Assembly: GCF_902830275.1 (NCBI RefSeq) | Contig: NZ_CADESW010000010.1 | Coordinates: 1-64,000, forward strand | DNA length: 64,000 nt | Reading direction: 5' to 3' | From: Burkholderia stagnalis | GTDB taxonomy: Bacteria; Pseudomonadota; Gammaproteobacteria; Burkholderiales; Burkholderiaceae | Part shown: piece after piece, positions 9,201 to 17,822 of the stretch | Layout of the letters: each line of letters opens with the position of its first letter | How positions within the stretch are numbered: the first letter of the stretch is position 1 | Notes under the pieces: generated by a model | The model's input: the letters and a program-made list of their open reading frames with translations, nothing else | Databases searched by the model: none | Told to the model about the DNA's origin: nothing | Translations under genes and position numbers: made by a program

Positions 9201-12147
9201 CGCCGAGCGCGACGCTGTTCGCGAGCGTGGCGCTGGCACCGGCACCCAGCGCCAGCGCATTGATCGCGCTGCTTCGCGCGCCCGAGCCGAGCGCCACGCC
9301 GCCTGCGTTCAGCGCAACTGCATTCGCGCCTTGTGCGACCGACTGCGCGCCGGCCGCCGTCGCGCCGCTGCCGAGCGCGATCGCGTCGGCCTGCGCCGAG
9401 CTCGCACCCTGGCCGATCGCCACGCCGCCGGGCGCGGTCGAATCGACGATGGCGCCGTTGCCGATGCCCACGCCGTTGTCGCCGTTCACGACGGTCGTCG
9501 GGCCGACCGCCACCGACTCCGTGCCGACCGCGAGCGAATCCGTTTGCGTCGAATTCGCGTGGAAGTACTTCTGGCCCGTCACCGCAAACGACGCCAGCGC
9601 GCCGGCGAGCTGCCGCACGGTCACCGCGTCCTGCGCTTGCGTGCCGTCGGCCACGTTGGTCAGTTGCCGATAGGTATTGCCGCTCGAATCACCGAGCGAA
9701 ACGGCGCCGAGCAAGGTCCGGTCCGACGTATTGAACGGAATCGCCCGGCTGCCGATCGTCACCGAGCCCGCGCCGGACAGCACGGCGCGATCCGATACCG
9801 AGCCCGAACCAAGCGCGACGCCCCCCGCCACCGACACGTTCGACTGCGTGCCGAGCGCCAGGCCGTTCGCCGCTTGTGCGTGGGCGCCGTTGCCCGCGGC
9901 CAGGCTGCCCGCGCCGCTTGCGACGGCTTGCGGGCCGATCGCGACGCTGTCGGCGCCGAGCGCCTGGCTGTCCGCGGCGGTGGAATTCGCGTGGAAGTAC
10001 TTGATGCCTTGCGCATTGATGTTGTCGACGACCGAGCCAACGTTGTGGTTGATCGTGGTGGAGCCGTCTGCGTTGTACGTCGTGTAGGTCGGCGCGGAGA
10101 TCGTGCCCGTCGACGTGTTGTAGGTGGCGCCGCCGCCGAGCGCCGTGGCGGTGCTGTTGCCCAGGTTGGTGACGGTGCCGGCGACCGTGACGATGCTCGT
10201 CGACAGCGAGCCGATGCCGGTGGAGGTTGACGTGGAGAGCGACGCGATCGCGCTGTTCGCGCTGCTGATGCCGGTCGAGGCAGACGTCGACAGCGAGGCG
10301 ACCGAGCTGTTGGTCGCGCTCAGGCCGGTCGAAAGCGAACCGATGCCGGTGAAAGTCGACGTGGAAAGCGATGCAATCGCGCTGGTTGCCGACGAGAGAC
10401 CGGTCGAGGCGGACGTCGACAGCGAGGCGACCGCCAGATTTGTCGCATTCAATTGCGAGCCGTTGATCGCATCGGTGCTCGACCCGCTGATTCGCCCCGC
10501 CGCCACATTGGTGATCTGACGCTCGCTGCCCGCAGCGCCAACGCTCACGACGCTGGTTGGGTTCGTCCCCTGAAAGCTGTACGTCGTGCCACCGATCGTC
10601 GCGCTCGCCGTGGGATTCGGCGCGGCCGTCACCGAGCCGGAACCCAGCGCGACGTCGCCCGCATTGCTGGCGAACGCGGAAGAGCCGAACGCGACCGCGC
10701 CGGCGGCGGCCGCCGTCGACGTATTGCCGAGCGCGAGCGAGCCCGTGCCCTGCGCGATGTTCGAATTACCGATCGCGACTGCGCCGTCGCCGTTCGCCGT
10801 GTTGTTCGAGCCGGCCGTGACCGCGCCGGTGCCGATCGCGGTGCTCGGGTCGCCGATCGCCACCGCGCCGTTGCCGCTGACCGTCTGGCCCTGGCCGAGC
10901 GCGACGGCGCCGGTACCCGCCAGCACCTTCGAGTTGTTGCCGCCGGCGATCGAGCCCGCGCCCGCAGCGGCAGCGACCGAGTTGGTGTCGCCGATCGCGA
11001 CGGTGGATCCCGCAGCCGCAACGCTGTTGATGCCGATTGCGGTCGAATTGATGGCCGACGCCGTCGCACCGGCGCCCAATGCCGTCGCCGATATGCCGCT
11101 TCCGAGCGCAAGATTGCCGAGCGCGACCGCGAACTGCTGCGTCGCGGTCGCCTGCACGCCCATCGCGACCGAACTGACGCCCGACGCATTGGCGCTCAGG
11201 CCGAGCGCCATCGACTGGTTGGCACCGGCCGTCGTGTTCGAACCCAGCGCGATCGAACTCGTGCCGAGCGACTGCGTGCCCGATCCGGGCACGCCGGCCG
11301 TGCCGCCCCAGCCGATCGCGATCGACGTACCGCCCTTCGCACCGCTGTTGACGCCCATCGCAATGCCGGAACTGCCGCTCGCCAGCGCGCCGCTACCCAC
11401 CGCAACGGCGGCCGCGCCCGAACTCGTCGACTGGTTGCCGATCGCGACCGTGCCCGTATCGGTGGCGTGCGACGCAAAACCGAACGCGACGCTTTGAGTC
11501 CCCACCGCGCTCGACCCGAGACCGAGCGCGACCGCATACTGGCCCGACGCCAGCGCATTGTTGCCGAGCCCGACGGCCGAAACGCCGGTCGCGGCTGCGC
11601 CACTGCCGATCGCCACCGCACCGCTTTGGGTCGCGCTCGACAGATTGCCGACGGCAACCGAATAGTTACCCGAACCGATCGCCTGCACGCCGAGCGCCGA
11701 GCTGCTGACGCCGGTCGCCTGCGAGTTGATGCCGACGGTCGTCGCACCGTCGGCCGTCGCATGCGCGCCCGGGCCAATCGCCGTGGCTGAAACGCCCGTC
11801 GCCGTCGACAGGTTGCCGAATGCGGTGGAATTCACCTGCGTTGCGGCCGAACCGTTACCGATCGCTATCGAACTGGCGCCGCCAGTTGCCGCCCCGCCAC
11901 CCGCCGAGTACTGCGCATGCGCAGCAACATGGAACAAGCCGAGATACGCCGATGCCATCAGCACGGCCAGCCGCCGTAGCGACGGAGTGGCAGGCATTCC
12001 CGCGTGTGTCGACGGGCCCCCGATCGCGGTACGTTTCGCCGCGCTGCTCGACGACACAACGCGCTTGCCGCACGCACGGTCGAGCTCCGACGCCGCAACC
12101 CAAGCCCCCAATGCTTCGTTCCAGACGGTTTTGAATGACTTGTTCAT
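6259..12147 (-). CDS. Giant trimeric autotransporter adhesin, 1962 aa
   Basis: Very long YadA/Hia-type surface adhesin. It starts with an extended signal peptide region (ESPR; MNKSFKTVWNEALGAWVAAS) followed by the hydrophobic signal core. The passenger is made of many YadA-head repeats (S-x-A-[IVL]-G). Six copies of a YFHANST-type (once YFRANST) module, each followed by an S-V-A-[IV]-G head strand, are interleaved with DA[VI]NGSQL and ITNVAAG necks, and there is a coiled-coil stalk of SLSTS repeats (DNA about 10170-10440). The last ~75 residues are the YadA anchor, ending in LYQWK. Two 816-bp segments are near-duplicates. It reads away from the two-component pair across an AT-rich region. Length and repetition suggest repeat-number change by recombination. 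Ligand unknown. Confidence 0.93.
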   Translation of the reverse strand: MNKSFKTVWNEALGAWVAASELDRACGKRVVSSSSAAKRTAIGGPSTHAGMPATPSLRRLAVLMASAYLGLFHVAAHAQYSAGGGAATGGASSIAIGNGSAATQVNSTAFGNLSTATGVSATAIGPGAHATADGATTVGINSQATGVSSSALGVQAIGSGNYSVAVGNLSSATQSGAVAIGSGAAATGVSAVGLGNNALASGQYAVALGLGSSAVGTQSVAFGFASHATDTGTVAIGNQSTSSGAAAVAVGSGALASGSSGIAMGVNSGAKGGTSIAIGWGGTAGVPGSGTQSLGTSSIALGSNTTAGANQSMALGLSANASGVSSVAMGVQATATQQFAVALGNLALGSGISATALGAGATASAINSTAIGINSVAAAGSTVAIGDTNSVAAAAGAGSIAGGNNSKVLAGTGAVALGQGQTVSGNGAVAIGDPSTAIGTGAVTAGSNNTANGDGAVAIGNSNIAQGTGSLALGNTSTAAAAGAVAFGSSAFASNAGDVALGSGSVTAAPNPTASATIGGTTYSFQGTNPTSVVSVGAAGSERQITNVAAGRISGSSTDAINGSQLNATNLAVASLSTSASTGLSSATSAIASLSTSTFTGIGSLSTGLSATNSSVASLSTSASTGISSANSAIASLSTSTSTGIGSLSTSIVTVAGTVTNLGNSTATALGGGATYNTSTGTISAPTYTTYNADGSTTINHNVGSVVDNINAQGIKYFHANSTAADSQALGADSVAIGPQAVASGAGSLAAGNGAHAQAANGLALGTQSNVSVAGGVALGSGSVSDRAVLSGAGSVTIGSRAIPFNTSDRTLLGAVSLGDSSGNTYRQLTNVADGTQAQDAVTVRQLAGALASFAVTGQKYFHANSTQTDSLAVGTESVAVGPTTVVNGDNGVGIGNGAIVDSTAPGGVAIGQGASSAQADAIALGSGATAAGAQSVAQGANAVALNAGGVALGSGARSSAINALALGAGASATLANSVALGAGSAAAAPNTGTTALYGGTAAGPASAANGVVSIGAAGRERQLQNVAAGVIASTSTDAINGSQLFSVAAGVNTLGNSVASSLGGGSTYDSSTGAVTTSLNYAGNSYNSVQNVLNAIGGGGTTAGVKYFHANSTAPDSQALGADSVAIGPNAVAGHAGDVALGANSTTTAVVPTPGTTIGGTSYSFAGANPASAVSVGASGASRQIQNVAAGQLNGGSTDAVNGSQLFATNQQVTANTTAIANMTNGGGIKYFHANSTAADSQATGADSVAIGGNAQATTANSVALGANATTTANLGLAAYNPGTGALAGAAPVGEVSVGSAGAERRITNVAAGAAPTDAVNVSQLQAVSSQLNQVQNDALLWDPAANGGTGAFSAAHGGSGQNTITNVAAGALSPTSTDAVNGSQLYATNQNVTNVANAVNTIQNGGGIKYFRANSTAADSQALGADSVAIGPQAIASGMSSLAAGNGAHAQAANGLALGTQSTVSVAGGIALGAGSVSDRAVLSGVGSIANGSHSIPFNTSDRSLLGAVSLGDATTNTYRQLTNVADGTQSQDAVTVRQLAGALSSFAVTGQMYFHANSTRADSLAVGAESVAVGPTTVVNGDNGVGIGNGAIVDATAPGGVAIGQRASSAQADALAFGSGATAAGAQSIAQGANASALNAGGVAFGSGAKSGAVDAVALGSGASATFANSVALGAGSLTTIGALNNYVAYGLSSPQSSAGEVNVGNRQITGLAAGRIGSDAVNVSQLDAVANRLSTLIDQRTSNTGGSFTSSPTGGNGAPAPTGSNASAGGLGAVASGASSTAVGNSSQATGNGSTAIGVGATSSGTGSVALGTGSSDGGRSGVLSVGSATSTRQVVNVAAGTEGTDAVNVNQLNAVSSALSTSVNNLGNQVSQMQQQIQQTDSMAREGIAATAAMASIPHMDRDSNFAMGVGTATFAGQKAMAVGMQARISENLKATLNGGFSGSQRVVGAGMLYQWK
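7108..7923 (-). repeat. Adhesin internal duplication, copy A (272 codons)
   Basis: This segment encodes 272 residues, from a GIKYFRANST start to a VALGAGS end, nearly the same order and length as the segment at 9193-10008. Differences are scattered substitutions, indicating an old or selected duplication. The two copies are 2085 bp apart in direct orientation. Confidence 0.8.
9193..10008 (-). repeat. Adhesin internal duplication, copy B (272 codons)
   Basis: Partner of the segment at 7108-7923: the same 816-bp length and the same module order (YFHANST module, GNGAHAQAANGLALG, SDRAVLSG, GAVSLGD, second YFHANST module, VVNGDNGVGIGNGAIVD). Recombination between them would remove or add 2085 bp in frame. 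Confidence 0.8.
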
Positions 12148-13066
12148 CTTTTCTCCACTTGTTATCTACGTGCCTGATGACGCAATCGCCAACGCATCGG
12201 CGAGCGAAGACGTCCCGCTTGTCTCGTCCATCGTTCACCGCGGTCTTTTCCAAAAAATATTCGGATCACTAAATACAGAATTGAAAATCCTCTTTCCTTG
12301 CTCATGAAAAGTAGAGACGCACGAGCGCAAGCCACCGTCCCGATGCGGCGGGAATTTTCTGACTGGAAAGAAGGATCGTCGTCGACAGGGCGGGCGCGCC
12401 CGCCTGCCTGAACCGTCAGGCAGCCGACGAGGTGTCGATCAGGGGGGCGCGTGGCCCCGTGCGGCGCCCGCGCTCGAATGGAATGCCGCGGCCGAATATG
12501 CGTCGACAGCGGACCTCCGCGCCGACGAACCGATCCCCCGTGCCACCGTGCCCACAATGCTCATCACTCTGTGCCCTGTTGATTTCGGGGGAAACCTGCG
12601 CGCGGCAATGCACCTTTTTCTATTCCGCGCCCCACCCGAATACTTATTTATTTAAATATTTTGCAAACCGATAAAGCGTTTTATTTATTTCATTTTCCCA
12701 CTCGCCGGTGCAAGCGAGCCGGCCGTCCGGGCCATCCCGCCTGCTCCTGCGCCGACGGCGAGGACGTACCGAGCAGTGTGTCGCGATCCGGCCGGCCGTG
12801 TATTTTTTCGAGCGGACGAATTGTTTTAGCGAGCGGAAAACCTGCTCGTCGCGCACGCATTGCCGGCCATTTTCGATACACGCATAACCGGCAAATAATG
12901 CCGAAAATAACCAGGAAAATATTTCCGGATTTTCTTCGAAATCGCGCCCCGCCTCGCCTCCCACTATTCGGGACGCCGACGCGCGGCAAGCCGCTCCGGG
13001 GCAGGCATGTTGCAACACCATGACGCCCGGATCGCGCAATATTCCCCGCCATTGTTTCTGCCCGTT
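12148..13066. other. Long non-coding control region with AT-rich tracts
   Basis: About 920 bases between the divergent giant adhesin and response-regulator genes with no credible gene. It contains strongly AT-rich tracts at about 12640-12702 and 12880-12945, unlike the GC-rich surroundings, and an 8-bp perfect hairpin at 12404-12423 (CTGCCTGA/TCAGGCAG). Such AT-rich DNA is what H-NS-type proteins bind, so this may be the main regulatory target in the locus. No start-proximal sigma-70 promoter for the adhesin was identified. Confidence 0.5.
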
Positions 13067-13072
13067 TATAAT
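13067..13072 (+). promoter_or_regulatory. Consensus -10 box upstream of the response regulator
   Basis: An exact TATAAT lies 28 bases before the ATG at 13100. No clear -35 element is present 16-18 bases upstream, so an activator may be required. If it is a promoter, starts upstream of about 13080 are excluded for the next gene. Confidence 0.35.
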
Positions 13073-13099
13073 TTTGAGATAGCGCGTCCGCGGGTCGCG

Positions 13100-13972
13100 A
13101 TGTCGTCCGTCCTGTTTACCTCCCACTCGTTCGTCGTCATGTCATCTCGCTTGCCTGGTTCGACGTCGCTGCAGGCCGCGCCGGATATCTCCGGCGCCCA
13201 TATCCTGGTCGTGGATGACCGGCCGAACGAGCTTCAGTTGCTGATCGAGATACTGCGTATCGCGCGATGCCGGATCAGCGTCGCATTCGATGGCTTGCAG
13301 GCGTACCACCGTGCCCAGGCGATCGCCCCGGACCTGATCCTGATGGATGTGCGCATGCCCCGCATGGACGGCTTCGCCGCATGCAGGTTGCTGACCGCCA
13401 CCCCCGCCACGCAGGCCATCCCGATCATCATCCTGACCGCCGAGGGCGATCTCGATCGTCGCATCGAAGGGCTCGAGACCGGTGCCATGGACTACATCGT
13501 CAAGCCATTCGAACCGGCGGAAGTGATCGCGCGCATCCGGAATCATTTGAAGAAGGTGCTGCGCAAACGCGTCGACGAACACCTGCCCGCGCTTCCCGAC
13601 AATCCGGATGCTTCGCTCGTCCGGGCGGCCAGCGAGATCCTGCTGCGTGACCTGCGCAATCCACCGACGCTCGAGGCGCTCGCCAAGCGAGTCGGCACGC
13701 ACGAGAAGCGCCTGTCCCGCGTGTTCCGGGACACGCTCGGGCAGACGGTGTTCGAATATCTGCGCGATACGCGATTGCGCACCGCCCAGCGCTTTCTTGC
13801 CGATACGTCGATGGGCATCGGGGATATCGCCGAAGAGATCGGTTTTTCCACCGCGGGCAATTTCGCCACCGCGTTCCGCGAACGCTTCGACATGACGCCG
13901 TCCGATTGGCGACGGCAGCGCGGCCAGATCCACGCCGACGACTCTGGCGACGAACCGCAGCCCGATGCGTAG
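13100..13972 (+). CDS. Response regulator, REC domain plus AraC-type DNA-binding domain
   Basis: 290-aa transcription regulator. The receiver domain has the acidic pair (VVDD), the phospho-acceptor Asp at about residue 83 in LILMDVRMP, the T/S switch (ILTAEGD) and Lys at about 135 in YIVKPF. The C-terminal third is an AraC/XylS helix-turn-helix domain (LEALAKRVGTHEKRLSRVF, then IGDIAEEIGFSTAGNFATAF). The start is uncertain: ATGs at 13100 and 13139 are both possible, neither with a good ribosome-binding site; I prefer 13100, just after a TATAAT box. It overlaps the following kinase gene by eight bases, so the two form a cognate pair. Position next to the giant adhesin suggests control of that gene (inference). 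Confidence 0.9.
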   Translation: MSSVLFTSHSFVVMSSRLPGSTSLQAAPDISGAHILVVDDRPNELQLLIEILRIARCRISVAFDGLQAYHRAQAIAPDLILMDVRMPRMDGFAACRLLTATPATQAIPIIILTAEGDLDRRIEGLETGAMDYIVKPFEPAEVIARIRNHLKKVLRKRVDEHLPALPDNPDASLVRAASEILLRDLRNPPTLEALAKRVGTHEKRLSRVFRDTLGQTVFEYLRDTRLRTAQRFLADTSMGIGDIAEEIGFSTAGNFATAFRERFDMTPSDWRRQRGQIHADDSGDEPQPDA

Positions 13973-16316
13973 GCTCCACGTCGCATGGGCGTCGGGGTAC
14001 CGAGCGCTGCTGTTCGGCTTGCTGCTCGCGTGTCTCTCCCATTCGGCCGCGCGGGCGGCGACGACCGAACCTGCCGCGCTGCTGGAACACGTCTCGGCAT
14101 TCGAAGACGCCACGGCCGCGCTGACCGTCGACGAGGTACTCGCGCGTTTCACGCATGCGCCAGGCAGCTTCCTGCCCGCGACCAAGGAGCGGCTCGCCCC
14201 GGGATTTTCACGGTCGGCGTGGTGGCTTCATCTCACTGTGGTGAATCGCGCCGGCGCGGCGCGCGCGCTCACGCTGGCGCTCCGTGATGCGCGTGTCGAT
14301 CGCGTCGATTTCTACACACTCCGGAACGGCCGATGGACACCGGAAGCCGTGTTCCCTCCAGCCGGCGTCGACGCATTTGCGGCACGAGCCCGGTACCCGG
14401 TGCTCGACATCACGCTCCCGCCGGGCGAAGCGCTTCCCGTCCTGGTGCGTGTCACCTCCCGCAAGGCGATGCGCCTCGAACCCACGATCATGACCCGGCA
14501 GGCGTGGCAAGCAAACGAGCTGCGCGCTGCCATGTGGGACTGCGGGCTGCTCGGCGGACTGCTGGCGCTCGCGTGGTCTGCGTTGCTGATCGGGTTCTTT
14601 TCCCGCAGCGGCGCGTTCTATCTGCTGGCGGCGCTGACCCTCTGCACGGCGTTGTTCGAGGCGGGCGTCCGCGGCTATACGCGAACGTATCTGTGGCCCG
14701 ATTCGCCCGAATGGTCGGCCCGCAGCGAAACCCTGTTCGCGTATCTCGCCATCGCATGCTTCATCGTGTTCGTCCTGAAGATCGCACGCGGCGAACAGGT
14801 CCGGTTGCCGGTGCGCATCGCCTACCTGGTCGTATTCGCCCTCGAATGCGTCGGCATGGTGGGCACCGCGTTCGGCGATCTCCATTTCTTCGTGCAATTC
14901 TGCGCGCGCCTGAACGCCGGGTTCGGCATCTTGAATATCTGCATCGTGCTGCTGCTTGCCAGGCGCCGAACCCCGACCGGCCGCCTGATGCTGGTCACGG
15001 TCAGCTTCGGGTTGTTCAATTTCCTGGTACGGACGATCGGCGAACTCGATGCGGCCCTGCCGGCGCTCTCATGGTTGAAGTCCGATATCTATCCCAACCC
15101 CGTCATCGCGATCATCGGCCTCGCCACGCATCTCGTGGTCCTGGCCGCGTGGATCAACCATGTGGGCCGGCAACGCACCGAAGCGCGGCAGCGGCTGGAA
15201 CACTGGCAACTGACGGAGCAGGAGCGGCTGCGGGAGGAAGTCGCCAAACGGACGCTCGCGCTCAATGACGCGCTTCATCAGGCGAACACCAACATGCAGC
15301 AGAAGATCGAGACCCTCGGCTACGTGAGCCACGATCTGCGCGCGCCGCTGTCCACGATCAACGGTTACTCGAAACTCCTGCTGCAAGGCGCCACGCAGAA
15401 GCAGACCCGGCTGATCCAGTCCATTGATCGAAGCATCCGGTATCAGCTGACCCTGATCGACGAATTGCTGGAGTTCACGAAGGCCGAACTGCAGCCGCTC
15501 AGCGTCGCGCCCGATGCCACGGACCTGCCCGGCCTGCTGGACGATATCGGCAGCTATGCCGTTGCACTGTGCGCGCAGCAGGACAACCGGTTCGTCTATC
15601 GGCCGCTCGCGTCGCTGCCGCGGACGCTGGTGATCGACGGAATTCGTCTCCAGCAGGTGTTGCTCAACCTGCTGTCCAACGCGTCGAAATTCACGCGCAA
15701 CGGCGTCGTCACGCTCGCCGTCGACGCGCGCCGGGAATCCGACGGGTACCGCATCGGCATCGAGGTTGCCGACACCGGCATCGGCATCGACGTGAACGGC
15801 AAGTCCGACATCTTCCGCGCGTACCAGCAAGTGCATGCCGTCGACGGCGGAACCGGGCTTGGCTTGTTCATCGCCCAGCGCATCGTCAAGGCCATGGGGG
15901 GCGAACTGGCCGTATCCAGCAAACCGGGTGTCGGCACGTCGTTTTCATTCCAGATCGTCGCGCGTGCGGTCGGGCACACGCTCGTGGCGCCGTCGGATCT
16001 CGCCCGCCTGTCTTCGCCGCAGGTCGATGCAACGCACGCCCCGGTGCCGAACCTTTACCGCGCGCCATCCGTGAAGGCCCTCGATGAACTGGCCCGATTC
16101 GCAAGGAACGGCCGCCTGACCGACGTGGAAGCATGGATCGAAAGACATGCGCCCGATTCCGGTCACGCGGGCTTGCTCCGCGAAGTGCAGGCGCGCATCG
16201 ATGCGCTGGATTTCGAGGGAATCGAGGTGCTCGTCGAGTCGCTGAAAACGCGGGAGGAATCCGCGTTTCATTCCGAGGCCGCGGCGCATGCTGGCGAGGG
16301 CGAGCGGTTCGGATGA
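13965..16316 (+). CDS. Membrane sensor histidine kinase with 7TMR-DISM sensor
   Basis: 783-aa kinase, partner of the overlapping response regulator. A signal peptide (to about residue 31) is followed by a periplasmic beta-sandwich of 7TMR-DISMED2 type (residues ~35-175), seven membrane helices (~185-400), a coiled coil (~405-450), a HisKA domain with phospho-acceptor His456 in SHDLRAP, and a HATPase domain (NLLSNASKFT, VADTGIGID, GTGLGLFIAQ). After the ATPase comes an unusual ~120-residue C-terminal extension, helical in its second half (LDELARFARNGRLTDVEAWI), rather than a receiver or Hpt domain. 7TMR-DISM sensors often detect carbohydrate-like or envelope signals; the ligand here is unknown. 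Confidence 0.9.
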   Translation: MRRLHVAWASGYRALLFGLLLACLSHSAARAATTEPAALLEHVSAFEDATAALTVDEVLARFTHAPGSFLPATKERLAPGFSRSAWWLHLTVVNRAGAARALTLALRDARVDRVDFYTLRNGRWTPEAVFPPAGVDAFAARARYPVLDITLPPGEALPVLVRVTSRKAMRLEPTIMTRQAWQANELRAAMWDCGLLGGLLALAWSALLIGFFSRSGAFYLLAALTLCTALFEAGVRGYTRTYLWPDSPEWSARSETLFAYLAIACFIVFVLKIARGEQVRLPVRIAYLVVFALECVGMVGTAFGDLHFFVQFCARLNAGFGILNICIVLLLARRRTPTGRLMLVTVSFGLFNFLVRTIGELDAALPALSWLKSDIYPNPVIAIIGLATHLVVLAAWINHVGRQRTEARQRLEHWQLTEQERLREEVAKRTLALNDALHQANTNMQQKIETLGYVSHDLRAPLSTINGYSKLLLQGATQKQTRLIQSIDRSIRYQLTLIDELLEFTKAELQPLSVAPDATDLPGLLDDIGSYAVALCAQQDNRFVYRPLASLPRTLVIDGIRLQQVLLNLLSNASKFTRNGVVTLAVDARRESDGYRIGIEVADTGIGIDVNGKSDIFRAYQQVHAVDGGTGLGLFIAQRIVKAMGGELAVSSKPGVGTSFSFQIVARAVGHTLVAPSDLARLSSPQVDATHAPVPNLYRAPSVKALDELARFARNGRLTDVEAWIERHAPDSGHAGLLREVQARIDALDFEGIEVLVESLKTREESAFHSEAAAHAGEGERFG

Positions 16317-16847
16317 ATCGGTCAAACGCCCGATCCGAGCAAAACCAGCAGGAACAATATTGCTCAAACGGACGGGTAATCAAAGCATCCCTGTTCCCGG
16401 CATCCGTCTCACATCAGAACCAATCGCGCTCCGCGTCCGGAACACAAAACCATGCGTGCCTGTACGCGTTCCTTCTCGACTGGCAGATCACGGGTATGTC
16501 TCTCCATTCCTTATCTCGCCTCCATCGTATCTCCATCAAATTTCACGAGAACGCTCACCGACGCCAAGCACACTCCTCGTTGTCTCATCAGGCCTTGGAC
16601 ACACGGGTACGCGTGAGGCGCAAGACCGTGGCTTGAAGGATGTATGTCGTGAGTCCGGCTGTTCGCGGGGGGCGAACGCGCCGGCCTTCGACCGTCAGCG
16701 TATCCGGTCGAAATCGACGTTGTGCCCCAAGTTATCGACTCACCGCATGGACACCTTTCCAACCTTGATTGCCTGCGAGCACCGCGACAGCGTCGCCCGA
16801 CCTGCCCGGGCAACGCGTCGCTGTTGAAGCGTTTGTTCTCAATCCGA
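16317..16847. other. Non-coding stretch, nothing recognised
   Basis: About 530 bases between the kinase stop and the end of the PsiE-like gene. GC content is lower than in neighbouring genes and open frames here lack family features. A CGACCG/CGGTCG inverted repeat lies near 16690-16712. No RNA gene, promoter or mobile element is evident. Confidence 0.4.
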
Positions 16848-17372
16848 TTACCGGCCACCCGGCCAGTCATCAGTCTCATCCGCCTCGGCCGGAAACCGAT
16901 GCTGCCCAAACCGCAGAGTCAGCACGCCCACCGCAAGCAGCACGATACCGAGCGTCGTCATCAGCATGTGTTCCGGGCTGTCCGTCACGCCGCGCAGGAT
17001 CAAGTCCCGCGCGAGCGACGTCATCGCGATATAGAGCGGAAAACGCACCGGCAGCCGCCCGAGGCGCAGGTAGCGGACGGTCATCGCGAGCACCTCGAGG
17101 TACAGGAACATCAGCAGCAGGTCCGTCAGCGAAACCCCGCCCGCCATGACGACCTTCCACGCTTCCTGCCCCATCGCAAACGACGTCGCCAGACCGATCA
17201 GGACGAGCCCGGCGAGTTCGGCCGCGTGGAGAAAGCGGTCGAAGCGCCGGCGAATGCGGTCTGCCGCGGTCGGCAGCGGACGGGAAGTGTTCAGCGTGTT
17301 CAAGATGATAGGCAGCCAAAAATTGGATCGAATGTCGATCGGAAACGCATTCGCTGTCGATTCGTTATCCAT
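16848..17372 (-). CDS. PsiE-family inner-membrane protein
   Basis: Small membrane protein of about 174 aa with four predicted hydrophobic helices (AELAGLVLIGLATSFAMG, VSLTDLLLMFLYLEVLAMTV, FPLYIAMTSLARDLIL, LMTTLGIVLLAVGVLTL). The pattern, including EVLAMTVRYLRLGRLPVRFPLYIAMT, fits the phosphate-starvation-inducible E (PsiE) family, whose molecular role is unknown. I chose the ATG at 17372; upstream in-frame starts (TTG at 17468) would add 32 residues that do not look like this family. Isolated gene; no Pho box was identified. Confidence 0.72.
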   Translation of the reverse strand: MDNESTANAFPIDIRSNFWLPIILNTLNTSRPLPTAADRIRRRFDRFLHAAELAGLVLIGLATSFAMGQEAWKVVMAGGVSLTDLLLMFLYLEVLAMTVRYLRLGRLPVRFPLYIAMTSLARDLILRGVTDSPEHMLMTTLGIVLLAVGVLTLRFGQHRFPAEADETDDWPGGR

Positions 17373-17822
17373 ATCAATACGCGGCGAATCGATCCGCGCT
17401 TCGCCGATCGCCAGCGGATGGCATGGATGAAGCGCCGTGCCGGCGCCATTGCGCATGTCGCCGATCAAGCCGCCCTAATCTACTGCACGCGGCGCGGTGG
17501 CATCAAGAGCACAGCTGCCCCCGCTCCGCATGCCGCCCCGGCAATGAATCAAGCATTCGAATAACAGATCGGCGATCCGGGTTCCAAATACGCACCGAAG
17601 CTGATAGATTGCTTGCGCATCAATGTTCTGCGGCATGCGCCGCGCCGAGCGAGGGCCGCCGGCGTTCGGCGAACGCGCGACAAAATGGCGCGCCTCCCCG
17701 CCGCATGATTACGCCTGTCACAAAAGAGAACACAGACGCATGACACACTTCGCCGTTTTGCAACCGCGCTGCATCGATTCGCCGATCCGCGTATCGTATC
17801 GGCATCACTGAGGCACGCTCCG
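17373..17822. other. Intergenic region upstream of the DyP-encapsulin pair
   Basis: 450 bases between two divergent genes, presumably holding promoters for both. I see no convincing OxyR, Fur or sigma-factor site; one GAGG lies before the peroxidase ATG. Confidence 0.3.

Noticed and set aside
6118-10230. Open frame of about 1370 codons opposite the giant adhesin
   Set aside because: It is an antisense shadow of GC-rich repetitive adhesin DNA: extremely arginine-rich, no domains, no ribosome-binding site.
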